A stretch of 64,000 nucleotides of DNA from Trichobilharzia regenti. Taxonomy: Eukaryota > Platyhelminthes > Trematoda > Strigeidida > Schistosomatidae. The notes beneath the pieces were generated by a model. That model was given only the letters and a program-made list of their open reading frames with translations, was not told the origin of the DNA and did not search any database. The number at the start of each line of letters is the position of its first letter. The stretch's first letter is position 1. Both the position numbers and the translations under genes were made by a program. The stretch is from positions 80,237,168-80,301,167 of the forward strand of contig OX235270.1 in NCBI GenBank assembly GCA_944472135.2. Reading direction: 5' to 3'. This document shows positions 51,230 to 63,559 of the stretch, piece by piece.

Positions 51230-52545
51230 TAATCACATGCACCAAAGTCAGTTAATGCCGATCTACAGAACGAAGCGGATATCCGAAAAGAAGCTCAAGT
51301 AGTCAAACGCCATAAGGCACCTAGCTCTTATTATGACGGTGATGAGACCCTAGTCAGAGAACCGACTAGACTGTTCACGAAATTATTGCAGTGAAGCTAT
51401 TATCGTACCTATCTTTAGAAAGAGCCTACGTATTGCATGTGGCAACTATCGTGGCATTAGTCTGTTACCAACTGTATCTAAAATATTCAATAGTATCGTG
51501 CTCCGCAAGCTGTATAAGACGCGTGAGCAGTTGATTCACGAAGAGCAGACCGTGTTTCGTTTAAGTCGTGGACGCACTGATCACTTGTTCACTCTTCATC
51601 AACCCCCAGACCATCGCCACACGTATTACAGCCAAACAATCACATATCTTGATATTAAGGCTGCCCTCAAAATTTTGAACAGCACTGTTCTTTCGAACTT
51701 TTCGTCAAAGGGACATGCATCTGAGAAGTTTATCAGCACCCTGGAAGCTCTTTGTCAAGACAACTTCAACAGAGTAAAGAAATACAACTAGCTGTTTCCA
51801 CCGTTCTCAACAAACAGTGAGGTTAAAAAGTGTCACTTAATCCCACCATTTGTGTTTAAATTTGAAATCGATGATATTCTATAGACAGTTTTAAAGGATG
51901 CGCGTGATGGTGATGTTGATGTTCATCTATGCCTGGAGAAAGACGTGCCGACCTCAAATATGAGGACGATATCGTTTTACCGTGCAAAACAGACAGGCTG
52001 CTCAAATAGAACGTAGTCTGTTAGTCGTCAGTGTCTGTGAGTAAGGTATACAGTTTCCTAAGTATAAGTATTGCTGCAAGATAAGTTTTGTTGATCAGGT
52101 CATGTATTTAGGTAGGCGTGTAAGTGTTTGTGGAGGCGTGGCGGGTGAGATGTCTAACCACACAACTATATCCAGAGTGACATAGGTCTATCTGGGCCAC
52201 CTCTGACGTCGTCGCGATTTCAGCCTGGCTGTCAAGGCTGGGGTTTACAACACTTCGGTATGCGCAGTCCTGCTATACTCCTGTGAACCCTGGAATCTCT
52301 GAGCTGAAGATGTGTGGCCACTCTGTGTTTTTAACCGTCTCCACTGCCGAAGAATCTCTTTCAGCTGGTGGAATCGCTCTGTGAGTTGTTTTCAAGTTTG
52401 ACGACATGAGCGTGGATACAATGGAGATCGTCTCTCAGTAAGTGCTGTCATTTTGAAGCACCAGCTTAGGTGGCTTCAACACGTACTACGAATATAATTC
52501 CAGCTTCTAAGATCCATTCAAATATTTCTCTACAGCGATAGTACA
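51230..52545 (+). mobile_element. decayed LINE of a second family
   Basis: RT motifs in broken frames: CGNYRGISLLPTVSKIFNSI (51430-51500), LRKLYKTREQLIHEEQTVFR (51500-51560), RGRTDHLFTLHQ, LKYEDDIVLP (the YADD block, now YEDD, about 51955-51985), then VYNTSV.AVLLYSCEPWNL (about 52245-52300) and FNRLHCRRIS. Many stops and deletions. Similar in style to 59130-62450. Confidence 0.75.
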
Positions 52546-52549
52546 GAAA

Positions 52550-53740
52550 GTGACTAAATATTAATAGAAATCCTGGACCAGATCAGAAGAGCACAAAAAA
52601 ATATATCACTAACATACCTTAAGGAGAATAATGGTTGCCTGCCATTTTTAGATGTACTCATAACCAGCCGAGAAGATGGGTCAGTAAAACAATCTATCTA
52701 CAGAAAGTCAACATGGACGGGACAATATCTAAATTATCATAGTTTCTGTCCACTACAGTATAAAAAAGCGTTGGTTAAATGTATGTTCAAGCGCATTCAC
52801 CGTATATGTACTGCTGATACAGTTGAAGAAGAAAGACAACACCTCACTGAAATATTGTTAGATAACAATTACCCACTGAAATTTATTAGACGTTACGGAA
52901 GTGTCGACCATAGACCTTTACCAATCCAAGTAGCTCCCAAAAAAGATGTTTACATATCCTCGCTGCTCAGAAGTGATCAACAAAGTCTGGTCACTAGACA
53001 AAGACTCAAAGCCACAATTAATAAAACCTATTACGCAGCTAAACTTATCTTCATAGAGAAAACGAGAACCATGCTGTCCTGTAAACCCTCACATTATCCG
53101 AACGATAGTGTCACATCCCACTGTGTTTATCAATTTACATGTATGTGTGGAGACACGTACGTAGGGAAGAGCCATCGGTCTCTGCAGGTTAGGGCTACAG
53201 AACACATTCCTAAGTGGCTGCAACAACAAATGAAATCGCCAGACACAAGTGACCCCGAAAATAGATGTCCGACATCATCCATGGCGAAGCATAATATAGA
53301 GACGGGTCACAAGATTAATTTCAACAGTGCCTTTAAGCCGTAATATAAAACAAGGTTGGGCCACATACTTAAATTCATTGAAGCCTTAGCCATAAAAATA
53401 CTTAAACCTGTCTTATGTGTCCAAAAGCTACTTGTTATCACCTTAAACCTGCCTTGGTAATCCAAGCTAGAACCAAGGACCAATTTAATTCATAATATTT
53501 TCAACCCCTTCTTTGCATTATATTTCCGTTTTCTCTTTCTCACCCACACCTTTAGCGTCTCCCTACCCATTATTTGTGACCTTGACCTGTACACAATCTG
53601 ACCTGTATTGTAATTATTCATGCCTTCTATAAAAACTGTGTATAACATGCACGTGTGTGATCAGAATGTCCGAAATATGTTGCGCATATACATTACACGT
53701 TTCAGATAAACGTCTTCTTAATGTGTTGTCGAAGTTAAAA
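52550..53740 (+). mobile_element. Penelope-like element relic with GIY-YIG domain
   Basis: Starting near 52570, the RT thumb reads ILDQIRRAQKN, LKENNGCLPFLDVLITSRED, SIYRKSTWTGQYLNYHSFCP, which is the Penelope-like FLDV...YRKPT signature. The open frame 52771-53343 continues with IQVAPKKD and NKTYYAAKLIF and ends in a GIY-YIG nuclease domain (CVYQFTCMCGDTYVGKSHRS, then VRATEHIPKW and SMAKHNIETGHKI). A stop after FKP separates it from a trailing KFIEALAIKILKP. PLEs use this RT plus GIY-YIG nuclease to retrotranspose. The 5' half is missing. Confidence 0.85.
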
Positions 53741-54227
53741 TTCAGGTACTACAGTCAAGTATAATTCCGTGTTAGATAAGTGCACTTGACATAACACAGT
53801 AATATGGTATTATTAACTAGATGATGTTTTGAGCAACCAGAATTATTACGCATATTTCATATACCACCGATTTCATTTCGTAGGTTCCTTTCTTACATAT
53901 AGAAAAAGCAATCAGCATAGAACTAAATAAGTCTTTCATGTACAGAAAATTTCTTACAGATTTTGTTTTGCTTTGATAATTTACATAACTGAAAATTTAA
54001 AAAATGTACAAAAAGAGCCACTTCCCCTCTACCGTATTCTAAATATAGTTCACTACCAGCCTAGTCATCTTCGCAGTTTTCGTGATTTGACTCGGAGGGT
54101 TTGAAAGTGGGAAAAATTTTGAATGACTGCAAGGTGAGGCGCTTGACATGAGAACCGCATATATGCGTGTTGCTGAGTAAGCGAGTTAAGACCAATTTGA
54201 AGTCTTCATCTCTCCGATCATGTTCTA

Positions 54228-57200
54228 ACTTTAAGTGGTTAAATTAGCAGTTCGGATTGTCTCATTGTTAGTGGATTTACTGGAACTTTCTTTCATCGAT
54301 CGAAATATAATTTGTTACACTAAAATAAAAATTCCTCTAGAAGTTTGGGATTCTTTTGAGTTGTTCACTTCTGCTTGGTTATTGTTACCACGGAAAAGTA
54401 ATTCATGCACGCTAACTTCGCATCATCTAATGATCAACCTACAACTTGTAAGCTGAGTGATCAAATGTGGTGATTGACAATTCCTACTACACTATTGTTA
54501 AAATACTTACTGTTGTTTGTTAATATTTATTATATGGATTAAAAATAATTCCGCCAAATAAAAGTTCCTAAATTCATTCCTCTCTGTGTTGTTGTTTGAT
54601 TTCCTGTAATTTGATCATTGAAAAATACTACTATTACAAATAATTATAACATCAAATCAAACCAATTAACCACACATTTAAGCAGAATATTTTCTTAAAT
54701 CTTACGAATAACATTAGTATAATTCTCACTGATAATGTCTTTATTGCGATAAGATAATTCAGATATGTAGTCTTTGAACTGAATGTTACTAACTGACGTA
54801 GTCCCATAATACCTAATGTAGTGTCCAAAAATGTGGGAGGTTTGTACACGTAAAGAAGCCTATTGATTTCCGTTAAACAAATACACACTCAAGTAATAAA
54901 ATATGCGGATTACGCATATATTTACAGTTTATACTGAATAGTCCGACCGATTCCTAACTGTTGGAAATACAACTGCTTCAGATGATGTTCATGATAAGCC
55001 AACCATTCGACTACTTTAAAGAAATGACTATGTTAATGAAAGCACTCCTGCTAGCACAAAGTGTTTCCTATTCCTACCAAGCACTCGCTGATGCTTTTCT
55101 CCTCTTATTTTAGTATGCTTTCAGGAACATGATGATTTATTGGCTATGAAGACGCGTGCTCTTCAATATAAGAGCAAACTAATTCTCAGCAAGTCTCGAC
55201 ATATACAATAAATCAAATCAAAAAGTTGGTGCTGTTTGAATTTTCGGTTGCATAGCAAACATTATTTGACTGCATCAAGACAAGTGAGCAATTATAAAAT
55301 CGCCTCAAAGATTTTTTTGCAGTAAACTTCATTATTATTGGGTAAAGCTTCATCAAAAGAAACAGGCAAATAATCAAAGACAGTCAACATTTGTGAAATA
55401 TTGAATGATGGCTAGAATAGTTAGAAAACGAACAATGAGTGAAGATTCGAATTCGAATTCTTTTCACTTTTCTTTATTTTAAGTAATCGTCGTATCGCTC
55501 AACACGTGGTTCATTGTCGCTTACTACCTTCAGGATATGTACCATTTCCATTGATTTTCAATCAATTCACCTATGTCGTCAATTTCGCCTTCATCAACTG
55601 CATTCCATATTTTACTGTTAGTTAAGAGAGAAATGACAAAGATTGTTTATATGATAAACATGGTGATTAATTATACTGGAGAAGTTTCATTTCTGAATGA
55701 TAGTTTTGTTGGAAGAAACAGAGTGAATTACACTCAAAAATACTACAATTTAAGTTGTAGCTGTATATAAATACAAGTGTATGTGCAAGTCGTGAGCGAT
55801 ATAATCCTGGTACTCTCTGAAAATTTAGCCGAATAAATCCCATCCTAACTTACTGGGCATATTGCAAAATGAACAGAATAAGATGGGATTTTTAACACAC
55901 AATGGAATACACCTCCCAAATGTGTAGGTATTTTTCATATTCATTTGCAGCACATTAATACACAGTTTTAAATAAAATTATAGTTTATGCATGGTAGTCA
56001 GATGTTTTCAGACAACATCAACAGAATGAAGTTTAGAATTGGTAGGAGAGTAGAATTCAAGCGCTGCAGTAGAGTATAACTCCGTATTAGGTGAGTTTGT
56101 TTTGTGTTATACAGACTAGATGCATTCTGGCAAGTAGATCAGTCAATTACAATGTAGATGTAGTTCGAATAACCTTCATCATTACATCAACAAATAGGAT
56201 AAAATTGAATAGCATTTGTATCGGATACCGCTCAGGCTATAAATCTGCGTAAACTTGAACTCAGTTTCATGAGTACTATTAAACAGCCTTGATTAACTAT
56301 ACAATAATCGTGATGATTGACTATTACCTACTGATAATTTATTGGCAACATGATTAGATTGGTGGAGAATGAACTCAGAGTCACTAACTGTATCATAGTC
56401 AATCGTTTAAATGCATTCGCCTGTATCCATGAAGTAAACTGCTATGTCTCAGTCAAAGTTAGATGTTGACGTATCGAAAACACATAACTGGCTGGTAACT
56501 TGAAGATTTTCATCACAAACAGAGACCAATGAATAAACAACAGCAGTACAGAAACCACTTGTCATTTATTTTATTTTACTCGTGAAATCTGTCTCTTTCG
56601 GGAATTAATGCACTTTCTCTATGAAAGTATTAGTTGTATTCAGTGAATGGAAGTGAGATTAAGCTGTCATAAAATGTGTGATGCTTCTAACTTCTAACAA
56701 CTATTTAACTGAAATACTACTCAGACTGCGTTAATTAATGTAAAACATTGATGAGAAAAACAAAAACGTACTTATTTACTTCTTCATTTAAATCCGAATG
56801 TTTTAGAATCTGATTTAATTGTTCTGCTAAACATTCAACCTCTCTTTTCATGCAGTTTTCAGCAGAATCTAGTGACGCCAGTTGTTGCTATTTCAATGTG
56901 AATGAATTAAAATGAGTGAATTTAGAAAATTATGCCTAAGTTATAGAGTGATGCAACCAGACTATGTGACATCTCTATTCCTGAGAAGTGAGTAATACAC
57001 ATACAGGTGCATAACAAGTCATTCGTGATTTCGATAACTTAGTTTCAATGGTATGAGTTTCACTCTGTCGGGAAATATTCGTCTTCCTTACATTTAATAT
57101 ATGTGAACAACAACAGCAGCAGTTTTGAATACCTATTTATTGCTATGTGTATCCTACTTGATAAATCATGGATGTGGAAAACGTTTTCTCAAGTGTATAA

Positions 57201-57457
57201 CTTGAGTACTCAACTCTGAAATATCAATGTGATGTTTTCTCATATAAATCTTATTTTCATTCTCGGAAGTTTGATGAAGCTAAGGATATAAATGTGAATA
57301 TTCGTTTACACAAATATAAATGCTAGATTTTGAAATTTTGAGAAATTATTATCTAACGTTATTATTTACTGTCAGTCAGCATTATGATAATTTTATCTAT
57401 AATTAACAGGAGACTTTGACTCAAGCGTAAAGGATTTGTTTTCCTGCTTATCTCTGG
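54228..57457 (-). repeat. right arm of large inverted duplication
   Basis: Inverted copy of 42993-49088 without the LINE. It preserves the empty insertion site at 56111-56120 (acagactaga, the complement of tctagtctgt). It holds two exons, the stop and the poly(A) signal of the coiled-coil gene in their native context, since the upstream exon continues at 62.5 kb. The right arm is thus the more likely ancestral location. Confidence 0.93.
55473..55478 (-). promoter_or_regulatory. poly(A) signal of the coiled-coil gene
   Basis: AATAAA on the minus strand, about 50 bp past the TGA at 55530, which supports 55614-55530 being the terminal exon. Confidence 0.5.
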
Positions 57458-60400
57458 AATAAATATCCAATGCCTTTATTTCGTATCATGGAATGTCTGT
57501 AAGAGTTAGAATGTGCGTCAATGGAACTGCTGACACTATTTTTAATTATCGATACATCATTTTTACTGTAGCTCTAGCTTTTTAGATGAATCGATACGTA
57601 TATTCTAGTTGTGTAACATCTTGGTTATTATTTATTGCGCGAAATATGACTTCGTAGATGCTGCGAGGTTGTTATCTACACAGATTTCCGATAATCTCTA
57701 CCGATGGCGTAACACCAATTAGAAGTGAACGCAACCTCTTGTCTCCCAGGTTGGTTAGATACGTGACTGGGTTAGCGCTTGAGACGCAATGCAGAGCAGT
57801 TTCCTCTTCAAGATACAGTCTTTCCGTATACCCTAATAACTTCCTGAATCACTAATGAGTACTAGTGGTGAATGGTAAAATGTAAGGACCGTATAATTTA
57901 ATGTCACCGTAAGAAAATGTATTCCCTTAGTTTACTTTTAATCCTTTCAGACTGAAAATTAAATTTCTGGATACGATTACCTATTCTACCTTCAATCTTA
58001 GGTCTGCGATGCTTTCAAAGTGTCCCTTATTTATGTCGGGAAAACTTTTCTTGTTTTTATCTTTCTGTACATTTGTTTGATTAAAATACCAAATAAGGTG
58101 GTGTTTCTTCACTGCTCAAAACTTCACTCTGAAAGATTAATCGTTTATTGAACACTTTTGATATTCTGACTCTTGATAACAATAAAATTTGCTTGCGCCT
58201 TCCTATTCTGAGGGATAATACTTTGTGAAACTTTTGTGTCCTACCTATCAACTCCGTTCTGTTAACATTATGCGAAACTTGAACACTTAGTGATGACGAT
58301 CCTTTGAAATAAATCGAGTCCAGGCATAATAGTATACAAGTGGCATATTTTTTACTCTAAGGAAAAGTGTCACACGCCTGAATTCCCGACAGAATGAGTT
58401 CTAGTAAAGTTGAAAATAATGCAGTGACAACAAGTGGCACAAAATAGAAAATCTAAGTTCAATGTTATCTTCTTGTTCAATCCAAAAGTGTACCTAATGC
58501 TAGAAAACAATAAAATTGGAGATATTTTACTAATTCTCCGTTATTTGCCTATGTAAATTAGGATCAAGTGAAGTGAACACTAAAATATGAAAGAAATTTT
58601 TTTAATAGTGGTCATAACTCTCCATAATTAAGATTTTCATGCACACACAGCTTTTTCATTTTCTGCATCAATTTCTATTTAACTTCCTGTTTTATTCACA
58701 AAAGAATTAGAACTGGAATAATTTGAACACAACAGGTATATTTTTAATGAGTACCTTATTCTTAAAACATTGATATTTAGTTATCGTAACCATAACTGTA
58801 AGCATTTACTCGTTGAAACTAACTGTTTATGTTGTTTGCTTACCATGTGAAAGTAGCAAGCCACTGTAATCGTATACATCGAAGTATAAATAAGTTCATT
58901 TTGGTTTTTATTTAATTTGATATTACTTTATCGTATCTATATTCTAACAGTAATTTATTACAACGAATAATCTAATACCCTCATGAAATACTAGCGTAAA
59001 ACAGCAAATTCGTATGAGAATTTTTTTTACTTTTCATCAAATGAGAAGGAGTCACTAACTTCAGTTACGCATCATTCTCAGTTACAATAAATATATAGTT
59101 TAGGTTTGGCATATGGCTGTGATGTGAAGTGGCGGTGATCTAAATTAAAGCTTGAAGACAGATCACTTCAGATTTTGAAGTAGACTTTCGTTAAAGCCAT
59201 TTAGAATTCTCTAAATGGGATCCGAATATGTTGAGGAGCAAACGCTGCTTAACTCACACTGACCAGAAGTCATCTCAACGACCGCAAACCATGGTGGACA
59301 ACAGAAGCGAAAGGGGATGGAAAGGGATTCGGGATAGGCAGCGTCAGACAGCAATTTAGGCTTATTAGAGAAACACGTCTCAAAAGTCAAAAGATAAGGG
59401 GGAAAATATCCGTGACAATGGGCGGCTTAATTAGCTGGCAAGATGGGACATTATAAAAAACGCCTTGAGGAGCAACTTAACTGGCCTGTGAAGGCTGCAT
59501 CTAATCTGAAATGAGACGAAGCAGCAGGACCTGATGGAATCACTCCAGAGAAGTTTAAGGACGGCACTGACGGCTGTATCAGGGTTAACTAGGGTGTAAG
59601 GCAATATCTGTGAAAGAGAAGTAGTCTTGTTAGACTGGTGTAAGTCACTGATTCTCGCAGTTTATATAAAGCCAAATGAGTTTTCATGTGTTAAGCTTAA
59701 GTATCTAATATCCTAGGCTCAGCAATCATGCCTAAGTCAAATGATGCTTAGGAGGAAAAAACTCCGGAAGACGAGGCAGCCTTTAGGCCAGAGAGAGTGT
59801 ACTGATCACATCTCTAAACGCTGATAGACTGTGGAACATAGGTATACTTACCCTCATCCATATTCTTTAGCCTGAAGGCGGAATTCGAGTTTGTCAATCC
59901 AGAGAGGCTGTGACAGTGTCTGTCTGCTTATTTTCGACATAGAACTTTGCACAGATGTGTGGCAGTTCAAGCCGCCACACTCCATGTAGCACACAAAGCA
60001 AGAGAAGAAAGTAGAAAAAATGCATAATAGAGACAGTAAACAGAGGTGTGAGACAAAAGAATGGTAATGACGAAGAACAATATAGTTTCATTGGAAATTA
60101 CAAGTCACAAGGAGTGGATGCATCTGCGCCGGCCATTGAGAACGATTTTGAGCCATATCACCAATTGTTTCCAACCATTGGTTTTTACTATCCAGAGGAC
60201 CCCAACCAGGAAGTCTACACCTTCCTACCTGGCTTAAACTAACTGTTGTAGATTTCATTGACTGGTGCCATGTTTTGGTTTGACCTCCGCTAGCTCTTTT
60301 CCAGCATGACTCTATGCCAGCTAACATTGCCCGTTAAGGAGGGCGACGACTAGGCTAGAATACGTAACACATGTCCTGATCATCTCAGTCAATGTGACTG

Positions 60401-62624
60401 CTTCAAAACCTCATCTATCGATTTCCCCTTCCACTTACCTAGCACTCGACGCCCAACGTCAATATCGCTCACCCCATTATACCACTCCACACGGGAGTTA
60501 GAACGCAGGTAGGCACCTATAATCAAAGATCATGTCTACCACTCTAAATGGCCATGTCTCACAACCATAAAGGAGGACGGAACGGACTGCTGAGCAGTAC
60601 ACCCCCCTTTGGTCGATAGCCAGCCGGATATCACGTCTACGCCAGAGACAGCGTAAATTGGAATATGAGAAACGAGCCTTCTGTGTCTGTGCTGAGATTT
60701 CGTCAACGAGCAACCTGCTGGTGCTGGCTGATGCAACTTCCCAAATAAGTGGAGAAGTCAACACGCTCCCTATTTGTAAGCTAGGGGTCCGTGTTGTGCA
60801 GTCATGTAACATCATCTTACATTTGACGGGAGCGAATCGCATGCCAAACATTCGTAGACTGCAGCTCAGGGTATTCAGAAGACTCTGCATTTTGTCAGTG
60901 TCCTCTCCTAGAAGGACTATATCATCTGCGTATTCTAAGTCAACGAGATTATTCCCTGGTAGAAAGTCAGTCCCTGAGTCTCTGAAGTGAACTGGGGTTA
61001 CGTCCATCAGTACATCTTCGATGAAATTGAATATAAATGGGGATGATGGGCATCCCTGACGGATACCACTAGTCGTCACCACTTCATATGACAACTCGCC
61101 ATAAGCCCTCCCCTGGCTGCATGAGTTTGAGTAGAGTGCCTTGACCAGTGCAATGTATTTTCTCGGCATTCTCTTTACAGCCAAGCATCGCCAGAGTACC
61201 TCTCGGTCGGCAGAATCGAATTCCGCCCTTAGGTCAAGAAATATAATGACTGTTGGATCTTGGTAAGAATTCCTATGTTCTAGAATCTCTCGAAGGGTGA
61301 AGATATGATCAGTTAAAGGAGTCACAATAATGTATATCACGTCAACCAAGGCACTTGCTGTACTCAGACTCAAACCACCGAATAAAAGCTTATGGAAAGT
61401 TGTCACCTGAAGTGATAACAACCATTTGTGTCTGTTGGGGATGACCATTGTGCCCAACTTTTTTATTTTCATCATTGATGTACTAATGGATGTGACCCTA
61501 ATAGATTTTAGAGTCTTATGGATTTACTTGTTGCTAGGGTACAGTTCAGTCGACTCAGTGTTTGAGGAAGGTACTGTCTCGCCATGTGAAGGCCTGATAA
61601 AATGCCCACCCTTCTGAATCCCTTAAGCAGAAACCTTCGAATTTTTGACATGCGATTACATTTCAGGACTGGATTGACCTGACCGCTAGCTTAAAGATAG
61701 TGAGTGGGGTGGTTAATAGTGTTGACCACTTCGCTTATTTGGGGGTTGTATCAGCCCTAATGGACTGAGTATCAACAAAATCTCACTACGGACACAAAAG
61801 ACTCGTGTGTCATATGCCAGTGTATGCCATCTACGGGGTAGATACGATATCGAGTTATCGATCATAGGATGTGTGCAATGCAGTATTTCACTCTTTCCTT
61901 ACTTATGGTTGTAAAAGATGGCCGTTAAAAGTAAAAGATATCGAGAGGATAACTATTTTCGACAACAGAAGTTTGTGTTATATCTCTTTATTAAATAACA
62001 TAATCTCAGGAGTAATACTGAGATTAGGTGTGTACTTCAAGATCCTAGCTACTGTCATCTTTGTTGATTGGCATCGAGTGAGTTTAGAAAACATCTAGAA
62101 GTGGTCAAAATAAACTCAGATTCAGTCCATGAAATCTTTGACACCAGGTTTGAGATATGTAGAGAGATGTAGCCTGCCTGGTTGGGATCCTCAGCATGGC
62201 TGGAGCCTATTGTTGACATGGCTTAAATTCGTTTTCAGTGGTGCAGCTGCATTCACTCTCTGTGACGTCCCACATCCATTAGACCCTACTGTTCTTCCAT
62301 GTGACCATTCTTTCTCCCTCACATTTCTGCTTATTAAACTGATTTAAAACGTCTTTTTCTCTTTTGTTAACTTCTCTATGCTACTTGGAATGTGTTAACT
62401 TGAAATGTTGCACTGCTGTGTTATGTTCTAAGTTGAAACTAAGTCAAATTCACTGTGCTAGTAGAACATACCTTCAGTTCATTACATCTTTTCTCGGCTT
62501 CAGCATAAGACGATCTTGTTCCATAATTTTTTAAAATTGATTTTTCTATTTTTTGTATATCATAGTCCATTTGAAAACAGTCAGCATGCAGTTGTTCCAG
62601 TTGAAAACATACAGGGTATTCTTT
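55530..62624 (-). CDS. unidentified coiled-coil protein, three 3'-terminal exons
   Basis: The exons are 62624-62472 (51 codons; acceptor TTGAACAG, donor GTATGT), 56887-56772 (38 codons plus 2 nt; acceptor GAAATAG, donor GTACGT) and 55614-55530 (acceptor CTAACAG, ends in TGA). All phases agree and give 117 residues of the C-terminus. The peptide is charged and heptad-like (for example LEQLHADCFQMDYDIQKIEK and CMKREVECLAEQLNQILKH) and finishes with an acidic EGEIDDIGEL segment and ENQWKWYIS. This suggests a coiled-coil scaffold or complex subunit. There is a faint similarity to the C-terminal helix of nucleoporin Nup62-type proteins, too weak to assign. Upstream exons lie beyond the window or were not found. 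The 5.6-kb intron holds LINE debris. The last two exons and the 3' end lie in the right arm of the inverted duplication. Confidence 0.6.
57458..59129. other. intron sequence of the coiled-coil gene
   Basis: AT-rich. 57658-57860 is slightly GC-richer and looks repeat-like (gactgggttagcgcttgag) but I cannot place it in a family. Confidence 0.4.
59130..62450 (+). mobile_element. decayed LINE of a second family, split by an antisense copy
   Basis: Plus-strand pieces 59130-59935 and 61330-62450 read as one element: RQQFRLIRETRL near 59345, EEQLNWPVKAASN and EAAGPDGITPEKFKDGTDG (59465-59580), ECTDHIS and FEFVNPERL near 59800-59920. After the interruption come LYSDSNHRIKAYGKLSPEV (about 61345-61405), an LMDVTLIDFR segment (61480-61515), VDHFAYLGVVS and FHSFLTYGCKRWPLKVKDIE (61890-61945), and a 3' UTR. 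Multiple stops. Confidence 0.72.
59936..61325 (-). mobile_element. 5'-truncated LINE of the second family, long open RT frame
   Basis: The open frame from about 61320 to 60498 contains TDHIFTLREILEHR, FLDLRAEFDSADREVLWRCL, SGIRQGCPSSPFIFNFIEDV, an intact LEYADDIVLLGED active site and SVLLYGCETWPFRV. It ends at a premature stop soon after, and a 3' UTR runs to about 59940. It lacks the endonuclease. It lies antisense inside an older plus-strand copy of the same family and is clearly younger (one long frame instead of many stops). Confidence 0.8.
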
Positions 62625-63305
62625 CTGTTCAACTATAATGTATTAGATATATTAAAGAGTAATAGTTATTAGCTTGAATAATTTAAAAAATAAATACAGT
62701 GGTAGTAGTTGAAATTTTGTTACTGTTTTCAAGATATTGTAGAAGAACTGGGATATTGTTTATTCTATGAATTTGTCATATTAGATACTAGTTGTAACAG
62801 AAAAATCAGATATCTTACCGAAGTGCAAAAAACAAGAGTAAGTATGCCTAGTTCTGAAAACGTCCTCACGTAGTGTACATTTCAAATATTTCTTAACGTC
62901 GTCATTTACTTTCCTTGTCAATAAGTAGTCAATATTTCCTAACCTTCATCACTATAATTTTTTTCATTTCTCAAAGTTTATGGCGGCTGCAGTTCGTATC
63001 AGTAGAATTCTGTTAAAATTATGCATTTTCACTTTATATATCCAGTCAGTGCATGCTGTAATGGTTCACATATCCTCTTTGCAACGGATTATGGTTTATC
63101 TGTATACAATGGTAAAGGGTTTGGTTATGCTGAAAATGACAATAAGTTGTGGAAAATCTATTTTCAGTGTATGCAGCTTCAGACCATTTCTCTAAAGAGG
63201 AAAATTCTAGCAAGTTTACTAGTGAATGAGTGAAAATTCAAACTAACAATGTGACGTAGGGATTCCAGACACAAAAAACTAGGATATTTCTAATGTCTAG
63301 GTATA
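62625..63305. other. intergenic or intronic DNA
   Basis: Upstream of the 51-codon exon. Two overlapping 70-codon open frames on the plus strand (62980-63233) are noted but not supported as genes. Confidence 0.35.
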
Positions 63306-63491
63306 TTTTATTTTTGATTACAGCTTGATTCCACACCGTACTTTTGGTACAAGTATGGAATTTTCAGCGAGGATATCGGTAGCACAGAATTCGCAGGCCG
63401 ACCATAAATATCAGGTGGGCGCGGCCGTGGGCTCGAACTCCGGACCATATGCATGGTCGGCGCGAGTTCCAACCACTGTGCCACCTACGCA
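63306..63491 (-). mobile_element. tRNA-derived SINE family 2
   Basis: Minus-strand copy with the A box in the head (ggcacagtggttgg), B box ggagttcgagccc, and the same body and A-rich tail as 12572-12765. The head is complete here. Confidence 0.78.
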
Positions 63492-63559
63492 CATATATGT
63501 ATACAACTTAGGCATTGTGATAGTATGTAGTTCCATGTTAGTTTGTTTATTAGATATAT

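Larger units (their letters stand above)
49089..54227. other. spacer of the inverted duplication
   Basis: 5.1 kb between the arms. It holds a decayed LINE (51230-52545) and a Penelope-like relic (52550-53740), both on the plus strand. 49089-51229 is AT-rich with short open frames and nothing I can identify; 53741-54227 likewise. Confidence 0.7.

Noticed and set aside
57658..57860. 65-codon open frame in a GC-richer patch
   Set aside because: Looks like part of a dispersed repeat, but I found no second copy in the window and no motif; left unclassified.
55530..62624. Assignment of the coiled-coil gene to nucleoporin Nup62/Nsp1
   Set aside because: Only a short helix (AEN...LA..LNQILKH) resembles the Nup62 C-terminus; heptad peptides give such matches by chance, so no name is given.
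62980..63233. Two overlapping plus-strand 70-codon open frames, one reading CNGSHILFATDYGLSVYNGK
   Set aside because: It looks somewhat protein-like, but I recognise no family, the splice context is weak and it lies opposite a minus-strand gene; not supportable as an exon.
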